Position numbers and translations under genes: made by a program. Positions 24,203-34,976 of a stretch of 64,000 bases of DNA are shown piece after piece (within the stretch, counting starts at the first letter, position 1; every line of letters starts with the position of its first letter). Origin of the DNA: Heloderma charlesbogerti (taxonomy: Eukaryota > Chordata > Lepidosauria > Squamata > Helodermatidae); the NCBI GenBank assembly GCA_026122225.1, contig JANEZZ010000524.1, positions 186,001-250,000 on the forward strand, read 5' to 3'. Below the pieces are notes generated by a model, which was not told where the DNA came from, searched no databases, and saw nothing but the letters and a program-made list of their open reading frames with translations.

Positions 24203-24641
24203 GTAGGGATGGTGCAGGCGCCCGTCTTGGTCTGGGAGTCCAGAGGACTGCCCATGCCCACACCCCCCGAGGCAGTCCTGCCGAGCCCCTGCCTCCACTC
24301 AATGCCATCCCCCGGGCTCACCAAGCCACCCGCACTTACTTGGGCCCCATCCTCCTCCACTGCAATCAGCACGTTTTGAAAAACATAGACTTATACACAA
24401 AATGGCGCCGTGAATCGCCCATATATGCATGATTCACAGCTCTATTTTGCGTATAAGTCTATGTGTGCATTATTGTGATCACCATGTTTTTTCAAAGGAG
24501 GAGGAGGATGGGGCCCAGGTAAGTGTGGGCAGCTCGGCAAACTGGCATGGGGCTCAAGCACAGGTCTGTGGACATGTGAGCAGGGGCAGGAGCTTGTCAG
24601 CTTCCTGGAGAACCCGGACAGCAGGATGCCCATCCATCCTG
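24203..24641. mobile_element. Foldback hAT-like element in L2
   Basis: Two inverted arms meet near 24415: CATAGACTTATACACAAAAT pairs with ATTTTGCGTATAAGTCTATG, and ACTTACTTGGGCCCCATCC pairs with GGATGGGGCCCAGGTAAGT. Flanks CCCTAAAA (24195-24202) and GCCTAAAA (24642-24649) agree at 7 of 8 bases, and removing the element restores the L2 frame (KAL...LGPSY). No transposase is present. Confidence 0.8.
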
Positions 24642-24891
24642 GCCTAAAAAGCTTGGGGCCAAGTTATTGTCTCCTCCTGTATGTACCTGCCCGGGCCCTA
24701 AGATCATCTTCAGGTGTCCTTTTCCTGGAGCCCCTGCCAAAGGAAGTGAGGCGAATGGCTACCAGGAAGAGGGCCTTTTCTGCTGTGGCACCCTAGCTGT
24801 GGAATAAGCTCCCTAGAGAGGTTTGCCAGACACCAATGTTATACTCCTTTCAGAGCCAGATGGACCTTTCTCCAGAATTTTATCACTCTAG

Positions 24892-25481
24892 TAGGGGTGT
24901 ACGAACCCCACTCACTGTTCTGGTCCAGGGCATCCGCAGTGCGGGGGAGGCGATCCGGCCCTCCTCCCAGAATCCTCCCCAGCTGGCTCCGCTCTGCAGT
25001 GAGTCTGCAGAGCCACCACCTGGGCCCATCCACAGCCAGACTTCCATCTGCTGCAGGTCTGCGGCCACAAATTGCGTCCGGCATAGCGGACGCCATTTGC
25101 GTCCCTGCTTTAGCTGTGATAGGCTACATAAATATTTACATAGCCTATCACAAAAAGAGTAGTGACGCAAATGGTGTAGCGGACACCATTTGCGTCCCTG
25201 CTCTTTGCCGTGATAGGCTACGTAAATATTTACGTAGCCTATCACGGCTAAAGCCCGGACGCAAATGGCGTATGCTACGCTGGACACCATTTGTGGCCAC
25301 AGACTGGGGCAGCGGATGGCAGCAGACAGACCGGACTGGCTGGCAGCAAGTAGGGTCCGTCCAGGGAGAATTTCGCGGGGTGGCGGAGGGGAGTGGTCCA
25401 TTCAGCCACGGACTCTGGGGCACCGGATTCTAAAGAATCTGGCCTCATTGGAGTCCGTGGCGGAATTCTCTACCATCCCTA
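24892..25481 (+). mobile_element. Palindromic hAT-like element, copy P4 with perfect 8-bp target duplication
   Basis: CACTCTAG lies exactly on both sides (24884-24891 and 25482-25489). The ends are TAGGGGTGTACGAAC and ATTCTCTACCATCCCTA. Two palindromic modules are present. The second, 25207-25248, is a perfect 42-bp palindrome (each half GCCGTGATAGGCTACGTAAA plus T and its complement); the first (25113-25151) is nearly perfect. CGCAAATGGCG/CGCCATTTGCG arms surround them. It sits in the L2 3' region at 22.5-28.9 kb. Confidence 0.9.
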
Positions 25482-25559
25482 CACTCTAGTCTTTCAGCTC
25501 TGGTGTTTTAAGTCTGTATTTTAAATCTCTGCATTGCTGCAAGGTTTTATTGTGGTTGT

Positions 25560-28500
25560 ACTTTTATGTTCCCCTTCATGGATCACTGCCTTGTTGTGGC
25601 GAAGGGGCTTCCGTAACTCAGTGAAGCCATAAGCTATGCCATGCAGGGCCACCCAAGACGGACAGGTCATGGCAGAGAGTTCTGACAAAATGTGGTCCAC
25701 TGGAGAAGGAAATGGCAACCCACTCCAGTATTCTTGCCAAGAAAACCCCATGGTATGTATCACAAAGCTAAAAGATATGACGCCGGAAGATGAGACCCTC
25801 AGGTCGGAAGGTGTCCAATATACTACTGGGGAAGAGCAGAGGGTATTTCCAAGTAGCGCCAGAAAGAATGAAGCGGCTGGGCCAAAGCCGAAAGGACACT
25901 CAGCTGTGGATGTGTCTGGTGGTGAAAAAAAAATCCAATGCTGTAAAGAACAATATTGTTTAGGAACCTGGAATGTCAGATCAATGAATCAAGGTAAGCT
26001 GGAGGTGGTCAAACATGAGATGGCAAGATTGAACATCGACATCTTGGGAATCAGCGAACTAAAATGGACAGGCATGGGCGAATTTAATTCAGGTGACCAT
26101 CATATCTACTATTGTGGGCAAGAATCCCTTAGAAGAAATGGAGTAGCACTCATAGTCAACAAAAGGGTGGGAAAAGCAGTACTGGGGTACAATCTCAAAA
26201 ATGATAGAATGATCTCAGTACGAATCCAAGGCAAACCATTCAACATCACAGTAATTCAAGTCTATGCCCCAACCACTGATGCCGAAGAAGCTGAGGTTGA
26301 TCGGTTCTATGAAGACCTACAACACCTTCTAGAACTAACACCAAAAAAAGATGTCCTCTTCATCATAGGGGATTGGAATGCTAAAGTAGGAAGTCAAGAA
26401 ATCACCGGGATAACAGGCAGGCATGGCCTTCGTGTACAAAATGAAGCAGGACAAAAGCTAATAGAGTTTTGCCAAGAGAACACGCTGATCATAGCAAACA
26501 CTCTTTTCCAACAGCACAAGAGGCGACTCTACACATGGACATCACCAGATGGTCAATATCAAAATCAGATTGATTATGTACTTTGCAGCCAAAGATGGAG
26601 AAGCTCCATACAGTCAGTAAAAACAAGACCTGGAGCTGACTGTGGCTCAGATCATGAGCTGCTTCTTGCAAAATTTCGGCTGAAATTGAAGAACGTAGGG
26701 AAAACCACTAAACCATTCAGGTATGACCTAAATCATATCCCTTATGAATATACAGTGGAGGTGAGGAATAGATTTCAGGGATTAGACCTGATAGACAGAG
26801 TGCCTGAGGAACTATGGACAGAGGTCCGTAACATTGTTCAGGAGGCAGCAACTCAATCCATCCCAAAGAAAAAGAAATGCAAGAAAGCCAAGTGGCTGTC
26901 TGAGGAGGCTTTACAAGTAGCTGAGGAAAGAAGGGAAGCGAAAAGCAAGGGAGAAAGGGGAAGATATATCCAACTGAATGCAGAGTTCCAGAGAATAGCA
27001 AGGAGAGACAAGAAGGCCTTCTTAAATGAACAATGCAAAGAAATCGAGGAAAACAACAGAATGGGAAAGACTAGAGATCTCTTCAAGAAAATTGGAGATC
27101 TCAAGGGAACGTTTTGTGCAAAGACGGGCATGATAAAGGACAAAGAAGGCAGAGACCTAACAGAAGCAGATGAGATTAAGAAGAGGTGGCAGGAATACAC
27201 AGAAGAACTATACAGGAAAGATCTGAATGTCCCTGATAGCCATGATAGTGCGGTCACTGAACTTGAGCCGGACATCCTCGAGAGTGAAGTCAAGTGGGCC
27301 TTAGGAAGCATTAGTAACAACAAAGCTAGCGGAGATGACAGTATTCCAGCTGAGCTATTTAAAATCCTAGAAGATGATGCTGTTAAAGTGCTGCATTCAA
27401 TATGCCAACAAATTTGGAACACTCAACAATGGCCGCAAGACTGGAAAAGGTCAGTTTACATTCCAATTCCAAAGAAGGGCAACGCCAAAGTGTGTTCAAA
27501 CTACCGCACAATTGCGCTCATTTCACATGCCAGCAAGGTGACGCTCAAAATCCTACAAGCTAGGCTTCAGCAGTATGCGAACCGAGAACTACCGGAAGTA
27601 CAAGCTGGGTTTCGAAGAGGCAGAGGAACTAGAGATCAAATCGCCAACATTCGCTGCATCATGGAGAAAGCAAGAGAATTCCAGAAAAACATCTATTTCT
27701 GCTTCATTGACTACGCTAAAGCCTTTGATTGTGTGGATCACAACAAACTGTGGCAAATTCTTAAAGTGATGGGAGTACCAGACCACCTTACCTGTCTCCT
27801 GAGAAACCTGTACGAGGGTCAAGAAGCAACAGTAAGAACCAGACATGGAACAACCAATTGGTTCAAAATTGGAAAAGGAGTACGACAAGGCTGCATATTG
27901 TCACCCTGCTTATTTAACTTATATGCAGAGTACATCATGAGAAATGCTGGGTTGGATGAATCAGAGGTCGGAATTAAGATTGCTCGGAGAATTATCAACA
28001 ACCTCCGATATGCAGATGATACCACCCTAATGTCAGAAAGTGAAGAGGATCTCAAGAGCCTCTTGTTGAGGGTGAAAGAGGAGAGTGCAAAAGCTGGTTT
28101 GAAACTCAACATTAAGAAAACTAAGATAATGGCATCTGGCCCTATCACTTCCTGGCATATAGAAGGGGAAGAAATGGAAGCAGTGAGAGATTTTACTTTC
28201 TTGGGCTCCAAGATCACCGCAGACGGTGACTGTAGCCATGAAATTAAAAGACGCTTGCTCCTTGGGAGGAAAGCTATGGCCAACCTAGACAGCATAGTAA
28301 GAAGCAGAGACATCACCTTGCCGACAAAGGTCCGTCTAATCAAAGCTATGGTTTTCCCAGTAGTAATGTATGGCTGTGAGAGCTGGACTATAAGGAAGGC
28401 TGAGCACAGAAGAATCGATGCTTTCGAACTGTGGTGCTGGAGAAGACTCTTACGAGTTCCCTGGACTGCAAGGAGGTCAAATCAGTCCATCCTCAAGGAA

Positions 28501-28802
28501 ATCAACCCTGACTGCTCATTGGAAGGACAGATCCTGAAGCTGAAGCTCAAATATTTTGGCCACCTAATGCGAAGAGAAAACTCTCTGGAAAAGACCCTGA
28601 TGCTGGGAAAGACTGAAGGCAAAAGGAGAAGGGGACGGCAGAGGATGAGATGGCTAGATAGCATCACTGATGCAATGAATATGGACTTGAGCACGCTCCG
28701 GAAGAGAGTGGAGGACAGGAAGGCCTGGCGTGCTATGGTCCATGGGGTCACAAAGAGTTGGACACGACTGAACGACTGAACAACAACAACAACTTTTATG
28801 TT
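25560..28802 (+). mobile_element. Full-length RTE-BovB LINE with perfect 11-bp target duplication
   Basis: ACTTTTATGTT occurs at 25560-25570 and 28792-28802, immediately outside the element (25571-28791, 3221 bp). The 5' end reads CCCCTTCATGGATCACTGCC, with GGAGAAGGAAATGGCAACCC near 25703, a segment I recognise from BovB 5' regions. The 3' end is GGACACGACTGAACGACTGA followed by (CAA)n, the short simple tail of BovB. The length matches a full-size BovB of about 3.2 kb. The target is the 3' UTR of an L2, at a T-rich site. Exact duplications and an open ORF indicate a recent insertion. Confidence 0.93.
25636..28779 (+). CDS. BovB endonuclease/reverse transcriptase polyprotein (intact ORF)
   Basis: The ORF of 1047 codons has no interruption. 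An N-terminal extension (1-105) precedes an apurinic-type endonuclease: GTWNVRS at 110-116, SELKW at 140-144 (Glu141), GDWNAK at 245-250 and SDH at 338-340 (Asp339, His340). The reverse transcriptase follows: KASGDDSIPAEL from 563, FIDYAKAFDCVDH at 690-702 (catalytic Asp692), GVRQGCILSP at 748-757 and YADD at 792-795. The C-terminal part has YGCESWTIRKAEHRRIDAF and ends RAMVHGVTKSWTRLND. The protein would nick DNA and reverse transcribe its own RNA by target-primed reverse transcription. The first Met used is simply the first in frame; the true start could be a later Met, such as residue 12, 19 or 39. No gene symbol is applicable. Confidence 0.93.
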   Translation: MPCRATQDGQVMAESSDKMWSTGEGNGNPLQYSCQENPMVCITKLKDMTPEDETLRSEGVQYTTGEEQRVFPSSARKNEAAGPKPKGHSAVDVSGGEKKIQCCKEQYCLGTWNVRSMNQGKLEVVKHEMARLNIDILGISELKWTGMGEFNSGDHHIYYCGQESLRRNGVALIVNKRVGKAVLGYNLKNDRMISVRIQGKPFNITVIQVYAPTTDAEEAEVDRFYEDLQHLLELTPKKDVLFIIGDWNAKVGSQEITGITGRHGLRVQNEAGQKLIEFCQENTLIIANTLFQQHKRRLYTWTSPDGQYQNQIDYVLCSQRWRSSIQSVKTRPGADCGSDHELLLAKFRLKLKNVGKTTKPFRYDLNHIPYEYTVEVRNRFQGLDLIDRVPEELWTEVRNIVQEAATQSIPKKKKCKKAKWLSEEALQVAEERREAKSKGERGRYIQLNAEFQRIARRDKKAFLNEQCKEIEENNRMGKTRDLFKKIGDLKGTFCAKTGMIKDKEGRDLTEADEIKKRWQEYTEELYRKDLNVPDSHDSAVTELEPDILESEVKWALGSISNNKASGDDSIPAELFKILEDDAVKVLHSICQQIWNTQQWPQDWKRSVYIPIPKKGNAKVCSNYRTIALISHASKVTLKILQARLQQYANRELPEVQAGFRRGRGTRDQIANIRCIMEKAREFQKNIYFCFIDYAKAFDCVDHNKLWQILKVMGVPDHLTCLLRNLYEGQEATVRTRHGTTNWFKIGKGVRQGCILSPCLFNLYAEYIMRNAGLDESEVGIKIARRIINNLRYADDTTLMSESEEDLKSLLLRVKEESAKAGLKLNIKKTKIMASGPITSWHIEGEEMEAVRDFTFLGSKITADGDCSHEIKRRLLLGRKAMANLDSIVRSRDITLPTKVRLIKAMVFPVVMYGCESWTIRKAEHRRIDAFELWCWRRLLRVPWTARRSNQSILKEINPDCSLEGQILKLKLKYFGHLMRRENSLEKTLMLGKTEGKRRRGRQRMRWLDSITDAMNMDLSTLRKRVEDRKAWRAMVHGVTKSWTRLND

Positions 28803-28930
28803 GTAGTTTTAAGCTTTCCTATTTTATATTTTATGTTGTACTTTGTGGTTTTAATTTTTGTGAACTGCCTAGAGAGTTTTGGCTATTGAGGGGTGTAGAA
28901 ATGAAATAAATAAATAAGTAAATAAGTAAC

Positions 28931-29449
28931 CCTCCGGCCCTGCCCTAGATAGGTGTGTAAGGGGGGAGGCTGTTTTTCTGTTTTCTGATGCAAAGAAACT
29001 ACCAATCCTGGCCAGAGCTGAAAAAAGAAGAAAAACCTCTCCCAGACTGATTGCCAATCTGTTTCAGCTGTGTTTGTATGTTAGGATAGCTATCTGCCAG
29101 GATCAGACAGAGGGCAGCAGTGGTGCCCCAGAGGCGGTGCCGGTGAGCCTGAAAGGGAAGATACCAAAATGGGGTCCCCCCTTTGGGAGGGCACTTTGGG
29201 GGCCTTTGATTTGAGGGTTGATTTTCCCTTTTAGTATCTGGTCATGTGCCTGGGATAGAGACCAGGCAAGGGGATCTGAGGGGGCCCCAATTGGTGGTAT
29301 AATTATAGGTATTGGGAGATATGGCATAAGGAAGAGGGCTAGTCATGTTATGGGAACAAGACTCAGACAGTTAGTGGCTGTGCTGTGTTCCAGCCCTCCC
29401 TCCACCTGCAAGTTTGGTGATTGCCCTATCAGTCTGCCCAGATGCTGCT
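28931..29449 (+). other. Probable 5' part of the following L2, no readable ORF
   Basis: Between two L2 pieces. 29101-29449 leads directly into the L2 endonuclease frame and may be its 5' UTR and N-terminus (with frameshifts). No motif can be read. Confidence 0.4.
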
Positions 29450-31075
29450 CTTAAATGCCAGATTGGTTCAGAGTAAAGATCTCCCTCATTTATGATTTAA
29501 TCATGGATGAGGTGGTTAAACTGGCATGCATAAACAACACCTGGGTGGGTAAGCATGGAGGATTGAGTCTCTCTCAGTTGTGCCTACTGGAGTACTTGGT
29601 TCAGCATCAGGGGAGGACCAGGGAAGGGGGGGGGGTTGCTGTGGTCTATAAGAATTCCATCTCTCTCTCTCTCCCTCTCTCTGCAGGTTCCTTGTCCATC
29701 TGACTGCTGGTCTGGAGTGTTTGCACCTTGTGTTGGGGCAGCGGGACAGATTGGGGATTCTGTTGGTGTACCGCCCACCCCGCTGCCCAATGGACTCCCT
29801 ACCTGAGTTGATGGAGGTGGTCTCAGGTGTGCTCTTGAGATCTCCCAGATTGCTGGTTCTGGGGGATGTCAACATTCATGCCAAGAGCACCTTGTCTGAA
29901 GAGGCTCAGGATTTCATGGTTTCCATGACAACTGTGGAAGTGTCTCAACATGTCATCGACCAAACACATGTAGCAGGGCAATACTCTAGACTTGTTTTTT
30001 TACAGCTGGCCACGGAGATGGTGATCTGAAGGGCCCTTTGTCATGGTCAGATCATCATCGCCTGCTGAGGTTTAGGCTTGTGGCAGCTTTTCCTCTCTAG
30101 AAGGTTGGGGGACCTATTAAGATGGTCCAGCCATGGAGACTAATGGGTCTGGATGATTTCCAGAGGGCTCAGGGTGGTGGTGAGTCCAGCTGATATTGCT
30201 GGGTCTCCTGTTGAAACTGGTCAATCTATGGAATGCAGAAATGACCCAGGTGGTTGACACCCAGGTGAGTGACCTCTCCAGAACAGAGCTTGTATGGCTC
30301 TAAGGTATACTCTAGGGCTGGGAGTGATGAAACAAAATTGGAGACAGATGGAGTGCAGATGGAGAAAAACTCCTAGTGGATGCAATCAAACACTAGTGTG
30401 TGCCTATGGTCAGGTATATTAAGGGGCAGTGAGGGTAGCAAAGAAACAATATCTCTCTGCCTCTATTGAATCCTCTAGGTGCTGCCCAGTGGAGCTTTTC
30501 AGGGTAGTCCATGGTTTATTACATGCTGGCCATTAAGGACACTGTAGATCCATCAGGGGCCTGCTGTGATATGCTTGCAAGGCACCTCTGAGATAAAATC
30601 TCTTGCATCTGCTGGAAGTTAGATTCCAGTGTTAGAACAGGTGAATCTGGTGAGGTGTCCAGAGCACAGCCTTGTCCAGTTTTCTTGGATGAGTTTCAGT
30701 TGGTACAGCTTGAAGATGTTGACAAGGTACTTGGAAAGTTTTGTGCAACTACTTCCATATTGGATCCTTGCCCCTCTTGGCTTATAAAAACTGGCAGGGA
30801 GGGAACAGTCAGCTGAGCCAGGGAGGAGATCAATGCCTCCTTGTGAGAGGAGGTCCTGGGCCACCTGAAAGAGGTAATGGTAAGAAATCCTCTCTGGACC
30901 CAGAGGATCTTAACAGCTTTAAGCTAGTGGAAATGTTCCTTTCCTGGGCAAAGTCCTTGAGCAGGTGGTTGCTGACTAGCTCCAGACACTTTTGGATGAG
31001 ACTGATTATCTGGATCCATTTCAGCTGGGTTCAGGCTGGGTTTTGGCAAAGAAGCATCACCACGTGTTCTCTTGA
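29450..31075 (+). pseudogene. L2-clade LINE, decayed endonuclease and RT
   Basis: The endonuclease is legible in broken frames: LLLNARLVQSKISLIYDLI at the start, LACINNTWVG, GGGVAVVYKNSISLS, then after a frameshift near 29700 LGILLVYRPPRCPMDSLPEL, LLVLGDVNIHAKS (GDxN box) and GPLSWSDHHRLLRFRL (SDH box, near 30040). Farther on only scraps of RT remain, for example DPFQL-like and WVQAGFWQRSITT at about 31020-31065. Several stops and frameshifts make it non-functional. Confidence 0.8.
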
Positions 31076-34000
31076 AGAGGGCAGGCAAGCCGACAACCAT
31101 GGAGAAGAACTAGCAGGGCTCCAGCAATCAGCCGTGGACCAAGATCAGAGGTTGGCACCATTGGGCGTTGGCCCAGGAGAGGGCCCACTGCCAACCCTAA
31201 GTGCCCCTGGCCCTGCTATCCTCTCCTTACCATGCCTGCCTATTCAAATGTTGCCTCCAAGGGAGTGAACTTGAGCAGGAGCAAAGAAAAGGAGGAGCAG
31301 CCTTGATATCCCTTGCCTTGTCTTCCTTGGGGTGGTGGAGTGGATTGGGTCCAGAGACATGGCAAGCAAATGAACAGCAGCAATAGCAATGAGGAAGTGG
31401 GCTAGTCAGGGAGGGGGTGCCTGAGGCCATCTTGCCCAAGCCCCCACCCAAAAAACCTGGAGCTGACACTGCAATGGGCCTCCTGCTGAGGTGTGGAACA
31501 TGCCACCCCTGCAAATGAGGTTGTTATGATTTCTGCATAAGCTCTGAGTTCTTGTGACATTGGGTCCTTTCTACCATCCCCAAAACATACTGAGCGAAGG
31601 GCGGGCATCATTTCCTGAGCAGAGCTGCAGCTATTAAACAGCTCTCCCTTGGTCTGCCAGGATATTCACAAAATTAAGAATTATTGAAATAATGGATGAC
31701 TGAGCTTTTTGAAGTGAAGTTCTTTGTAAACATCAAAGGATGTGTATAAGTATAGACTACAAGAGGTTTAATTTAAATCCATGTTTATTCCATAGGTGGA
31801 TTAAGCTTGTTTTTGTTATTTACAGAGAAGAGATGAAAGCTTTCTCTGCTTATTGTGAAGCGTATATTCCCAAAGTATTGTATGATTAAAATTTTGGTCC
31901 AGACTAAATTGGTGAGCCTAAACATAAAATACAGAGCAGCACCATGTAAATGAATTATATACATTTTACAGTAATTCATTCTCCTCTTTTTAAAACAAAC
32001 AAACAAACAAACACTTCAAGCTGCTTTCAGTTTTGACTCTCTTTTTTGTTATTTTAAGGATAGAAATAAGGGGATCCTATAATGCTAAGCTAATTGCTGC
32101 CTGGTAGCATTGAGAGTCCTATTGAAGTAGCTATTTTTTCTTTTTTATATCTCCGCTTTTATATCTTGATACAACCCATCTGTGATCTTGTGAACCATTT
32201 TTTCAAAGCTTGGGAGGGGGGATTTACACAAATTTGAACTTACACTAATGTGTATTAGCAGAAGTCAACATTAGTGGTAATGTGCACTCCATAAGTGGAA
32301 CAAAAGTCTTGTACATTCCTTAAAAATATCCAGTTCCATCAAAGAATGGATGATGATATGAAAGACATCTACCAATCCACAAAACACAGATGGAACAGAT
32401 TTAACAAAATCCATACATCTCTAACATTCCACAAGCCTATTAGTGATAGACTAAGAATTACTCAATTTCTCTGAGTAATTACAATTACTCAATTTTTGTT
32501 TCTTTAGTGATTATTATGTTATTATGTATCTCCCCCTCCTCCTCTTTTTTGTTTCCTTTATTTTTTAACTTTATTTCAAAAGAAAAAAATATTCATGATT
32601 TTTAAAAACGTTTTATATTGTTGAACTCTGTTCATTGGGAAGCCTCATTACTAGGTCCCTCTCTTTTTGACCTTTTGGCAAATTGTGCAGATATTTTTGT
32701 TTCAGCAGGTTTTAGCTTAGCTCTGGGTTTTTAGCACTTTCTTACTATTAGCTATACTTTATTGTTATGGTTTTATGGTAGGCTCTTTAAAACTTATTAT
32801 AAGCTGCCTTGGTGGTCTTTGTGGACAAAAGGGCGTAGAAAGCAAACGAAGTGTTGGGCCCAGGATCTTCCTTCTGTGAGAGGAAGGGACCTTACATGAG
32901 AAGAAGGGCTCTGCTCACAGAAGACCCCTCTGACCAATTTTCAGGAATCACCCTCTCCCTCTCACACAACAGGTCACCCCATTCATCAGAGTCTCCAGCC
33001 CCACTGTGTAGCATTTTCGGGGGTGGGGGGGGAGGTGCTGTGGGAAAGACGGGTAGGGAAGCCCACTTCTGTCAGTGTAGTTGACCCCTGATCCAGTGTA
33101 AATCTGGATACAACCCACGAAAATCTTTTTTTGTCCACTGAAGGACTGTGCTCCATCCATCCAAGAGTGGAAAGCATATCTTACGCAACCGGTGCTGGAT
33201 CAGCACTGGTTCAAGAATAGCACTAACAGGACAGTGTGGATTCCATCTGGAGAGGCTTTAAGGTTGCTGGAAACAAAATTGTTTTGAGAGTGCAGACAAT
33301 AGAACCAGCTGAGCCTCTGCGTTACTGGTTGTTTCAGTGTAGCATAAGTACAGTTGAGCCAAATGTTGTTAGTAGTGAAAATAAACAACAAGGGGCCCAG
33401 AAAGAGACCACGATTTGTGCCTCCTCATTCCATCTCACCCACAAATTACTGGTGACTGATGAAAATCAAACAAGAATTTTAACTAGAAGGCACATTCACC
33501 CCGTCTAGTATGATTGGGTATGTTAATAATACTAACCACTTTAAGGGATAAGTGACAGAGATTTAGCCATATCCATTCAAAACTGTCCAAGTGAATGAGT
33601 GGATTATACAGCCATCAGAGAGAGAGTCATAAAATTTGTTGTGAGTTACAATTTGTGGGACACAGTCGCACAGAAAATATCCTGGCAGGAAAACATTTTT
33701 CGGTGAATCAGATGCTCCTTTGGTGCCAAACAGTCATACAACAACCATTTGTTTCATTCTGTTTTCTTTAAGAACCCATCTATTTCTTGATGTTTACAGT
33801 TCCCATTTTGGAAAGCACGGTGAAGAACATTTATGATGCGTGTAAACTTCATCTATTATCATAATTATTATTATTTTGGTCATGTTCCAGACTGCAACTT
33901 TAAACAGCAGGTGTATCATAGAAGTATACTCATCAGACAGCAAGGATGGTCTGCAGTTCCCTACCAAGTGTACATTTGCTGGAAAACATGGAATTGAAGC

Positions 34001-34882
34001 CATATAACGTATGGAACTGCCCTCCAGTCCTTGGACTTTGTGGATTCAAGGAAGGATGCAAAGGGATTGCCACAATGAGTTAGAGAAGCTTTTTTGGAGA
34101 CATATGAACTCATAAACACTCCTTGGTTAAAGAAGGAAGAGGAAGCAGCAGCAGCAGCAGCAGCTAAATGTATAGTTGGAGTTTTCACCCCCTATCAAAG
34201 TCAGTGAGAACTGTATCCCCACAAAACATCCATTAGTTTTGCCTCCATGGACACTGGTGCACCAGTTTCTTGCCATGTACATTTAAAATAATTGTACTGA
34301 TATTAAGGCAGTTTTCAAACGTTCATTTCCTTCCCTTCTTGTTTCCGCTTCGAGAGTATTTTTCAAGGCAAGCATTTGTCTACATGAATGCAGAAACTCC
34401 AATTAAATTCGGATTGCTCACATCATGCATTAGGACAAAATGGGACAGGACACTCCACCTTCACTAGAATATATTTCAGAGATATAAATGGAATTGCACT
34501 CATGGAAACAGAGGCAACATTTTACTTTGAGGAATGTACCAGTAGGCTTGCAATTGTGAGCCAAACATGGCTTATATTTTATTGGTGATATTTTATTGCT
34601 TCTTGGTACTACTACAGCAAACTCTCTCTGTGGCTTTATATTTCCTTCTCTGTAATGTGTACACTTTTCAAAGGAGACACAGTTTCAACATGTTAAGGGC
34701 TTTTAAGCCTCACGTGAAATCGAAACCTTACACTCATGCAAGAGGGCTACACTACACCACAAAAGGAATTGAATGTTAAAACTAGGGTAGCCACTTTTGC
34801 AATCACCAAAAAGAGGACACAGAAAAGAGGGCACAGATTTGCAAATGTTGGTATGGATGCAAATTTAAAAATAATCAATTAA
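31076..34882. other. No gene recognised; minor repeats
   Basis: 31090-31520 is GC-richer and may be an unclassified DNA transposon (CAGAGGTTGGCACC near 31146, GGAGCTGACACTG near 31461 in inverted, imperfect form; no target duplication seen). A short AAAC microsatellite lies near 31996, and (CAG)n at 34146-34164. 32850-33125 ends with TGGATACAACCC, shared in complement with 3.6 kb. The remainder is unremarkable AT-rich DNA. Confidence 0.4.
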
Positions 34883-34976
34883 GGCTGCAATCCTATGCAC
34901 ACTTACCTGGGAGTAAGCCCCATTGAACTCAGTGGGACATACTTCTGGGTAGGTATGTTTAGGACTGCACTGTTAA
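34883..34976. mobile_element. Small foldback MITE (GCTGCAATCCTATGC family)
   Basis: GGCTGCAATCCTATGCACAC at the left pairs imperfectly with GGTATGTTTAGGACTGCACTG at the right, and the middle contains GGGAGTAAGCCCCATTGAAC. TTAA lies on both sides. Relatives are at 15876, 51528 and 58615. Confidence 0.6.

Larger units (their letters stand above)
22545..28930 (+). mobile_element. L2-clade LINE host split by four insertion events
   Basis: Five pieces on the plus strand read in order: (1) 22545-22743, frame giving ITSHLDYC and LPLKTVRKLQLVQNRAARLL; (2) 24109-24202, PVLFQLHWLPV and FKVLVLTFKAL; (3) 24650-24883, GPSYCLLLYVPARALRSS and KRAFSAVAP-LWNKLPREV; (4) 25490-25559, 3' UTR; (5) 28803-28930, GTGAACTGCCTAGAGAG, TTTTGGCTATTG and an AAATAAATAAATAAGT tail. 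The interruptions are a CR1 dimer, a foldback element, P4 and BovB. The L2 frame contains stops, so it is a dead copy, but it serves as a dated host for younger insertions. Confidence 0.85.

Noticed and set aside
26853..27422. 189-codon minus-strand frame in BovB, and similar antisense frames at 27819-28343
   Set aside because: They are shadows of the intact sense ORF with no motifs of their own.
31146..31473. A hAT element between CAGAGGTTGGCACC and GGAGCTGACACTG
   Set aside because: The terminal similarity is weak and the flanks ACCAAGAT and CAATGGGC do not match.
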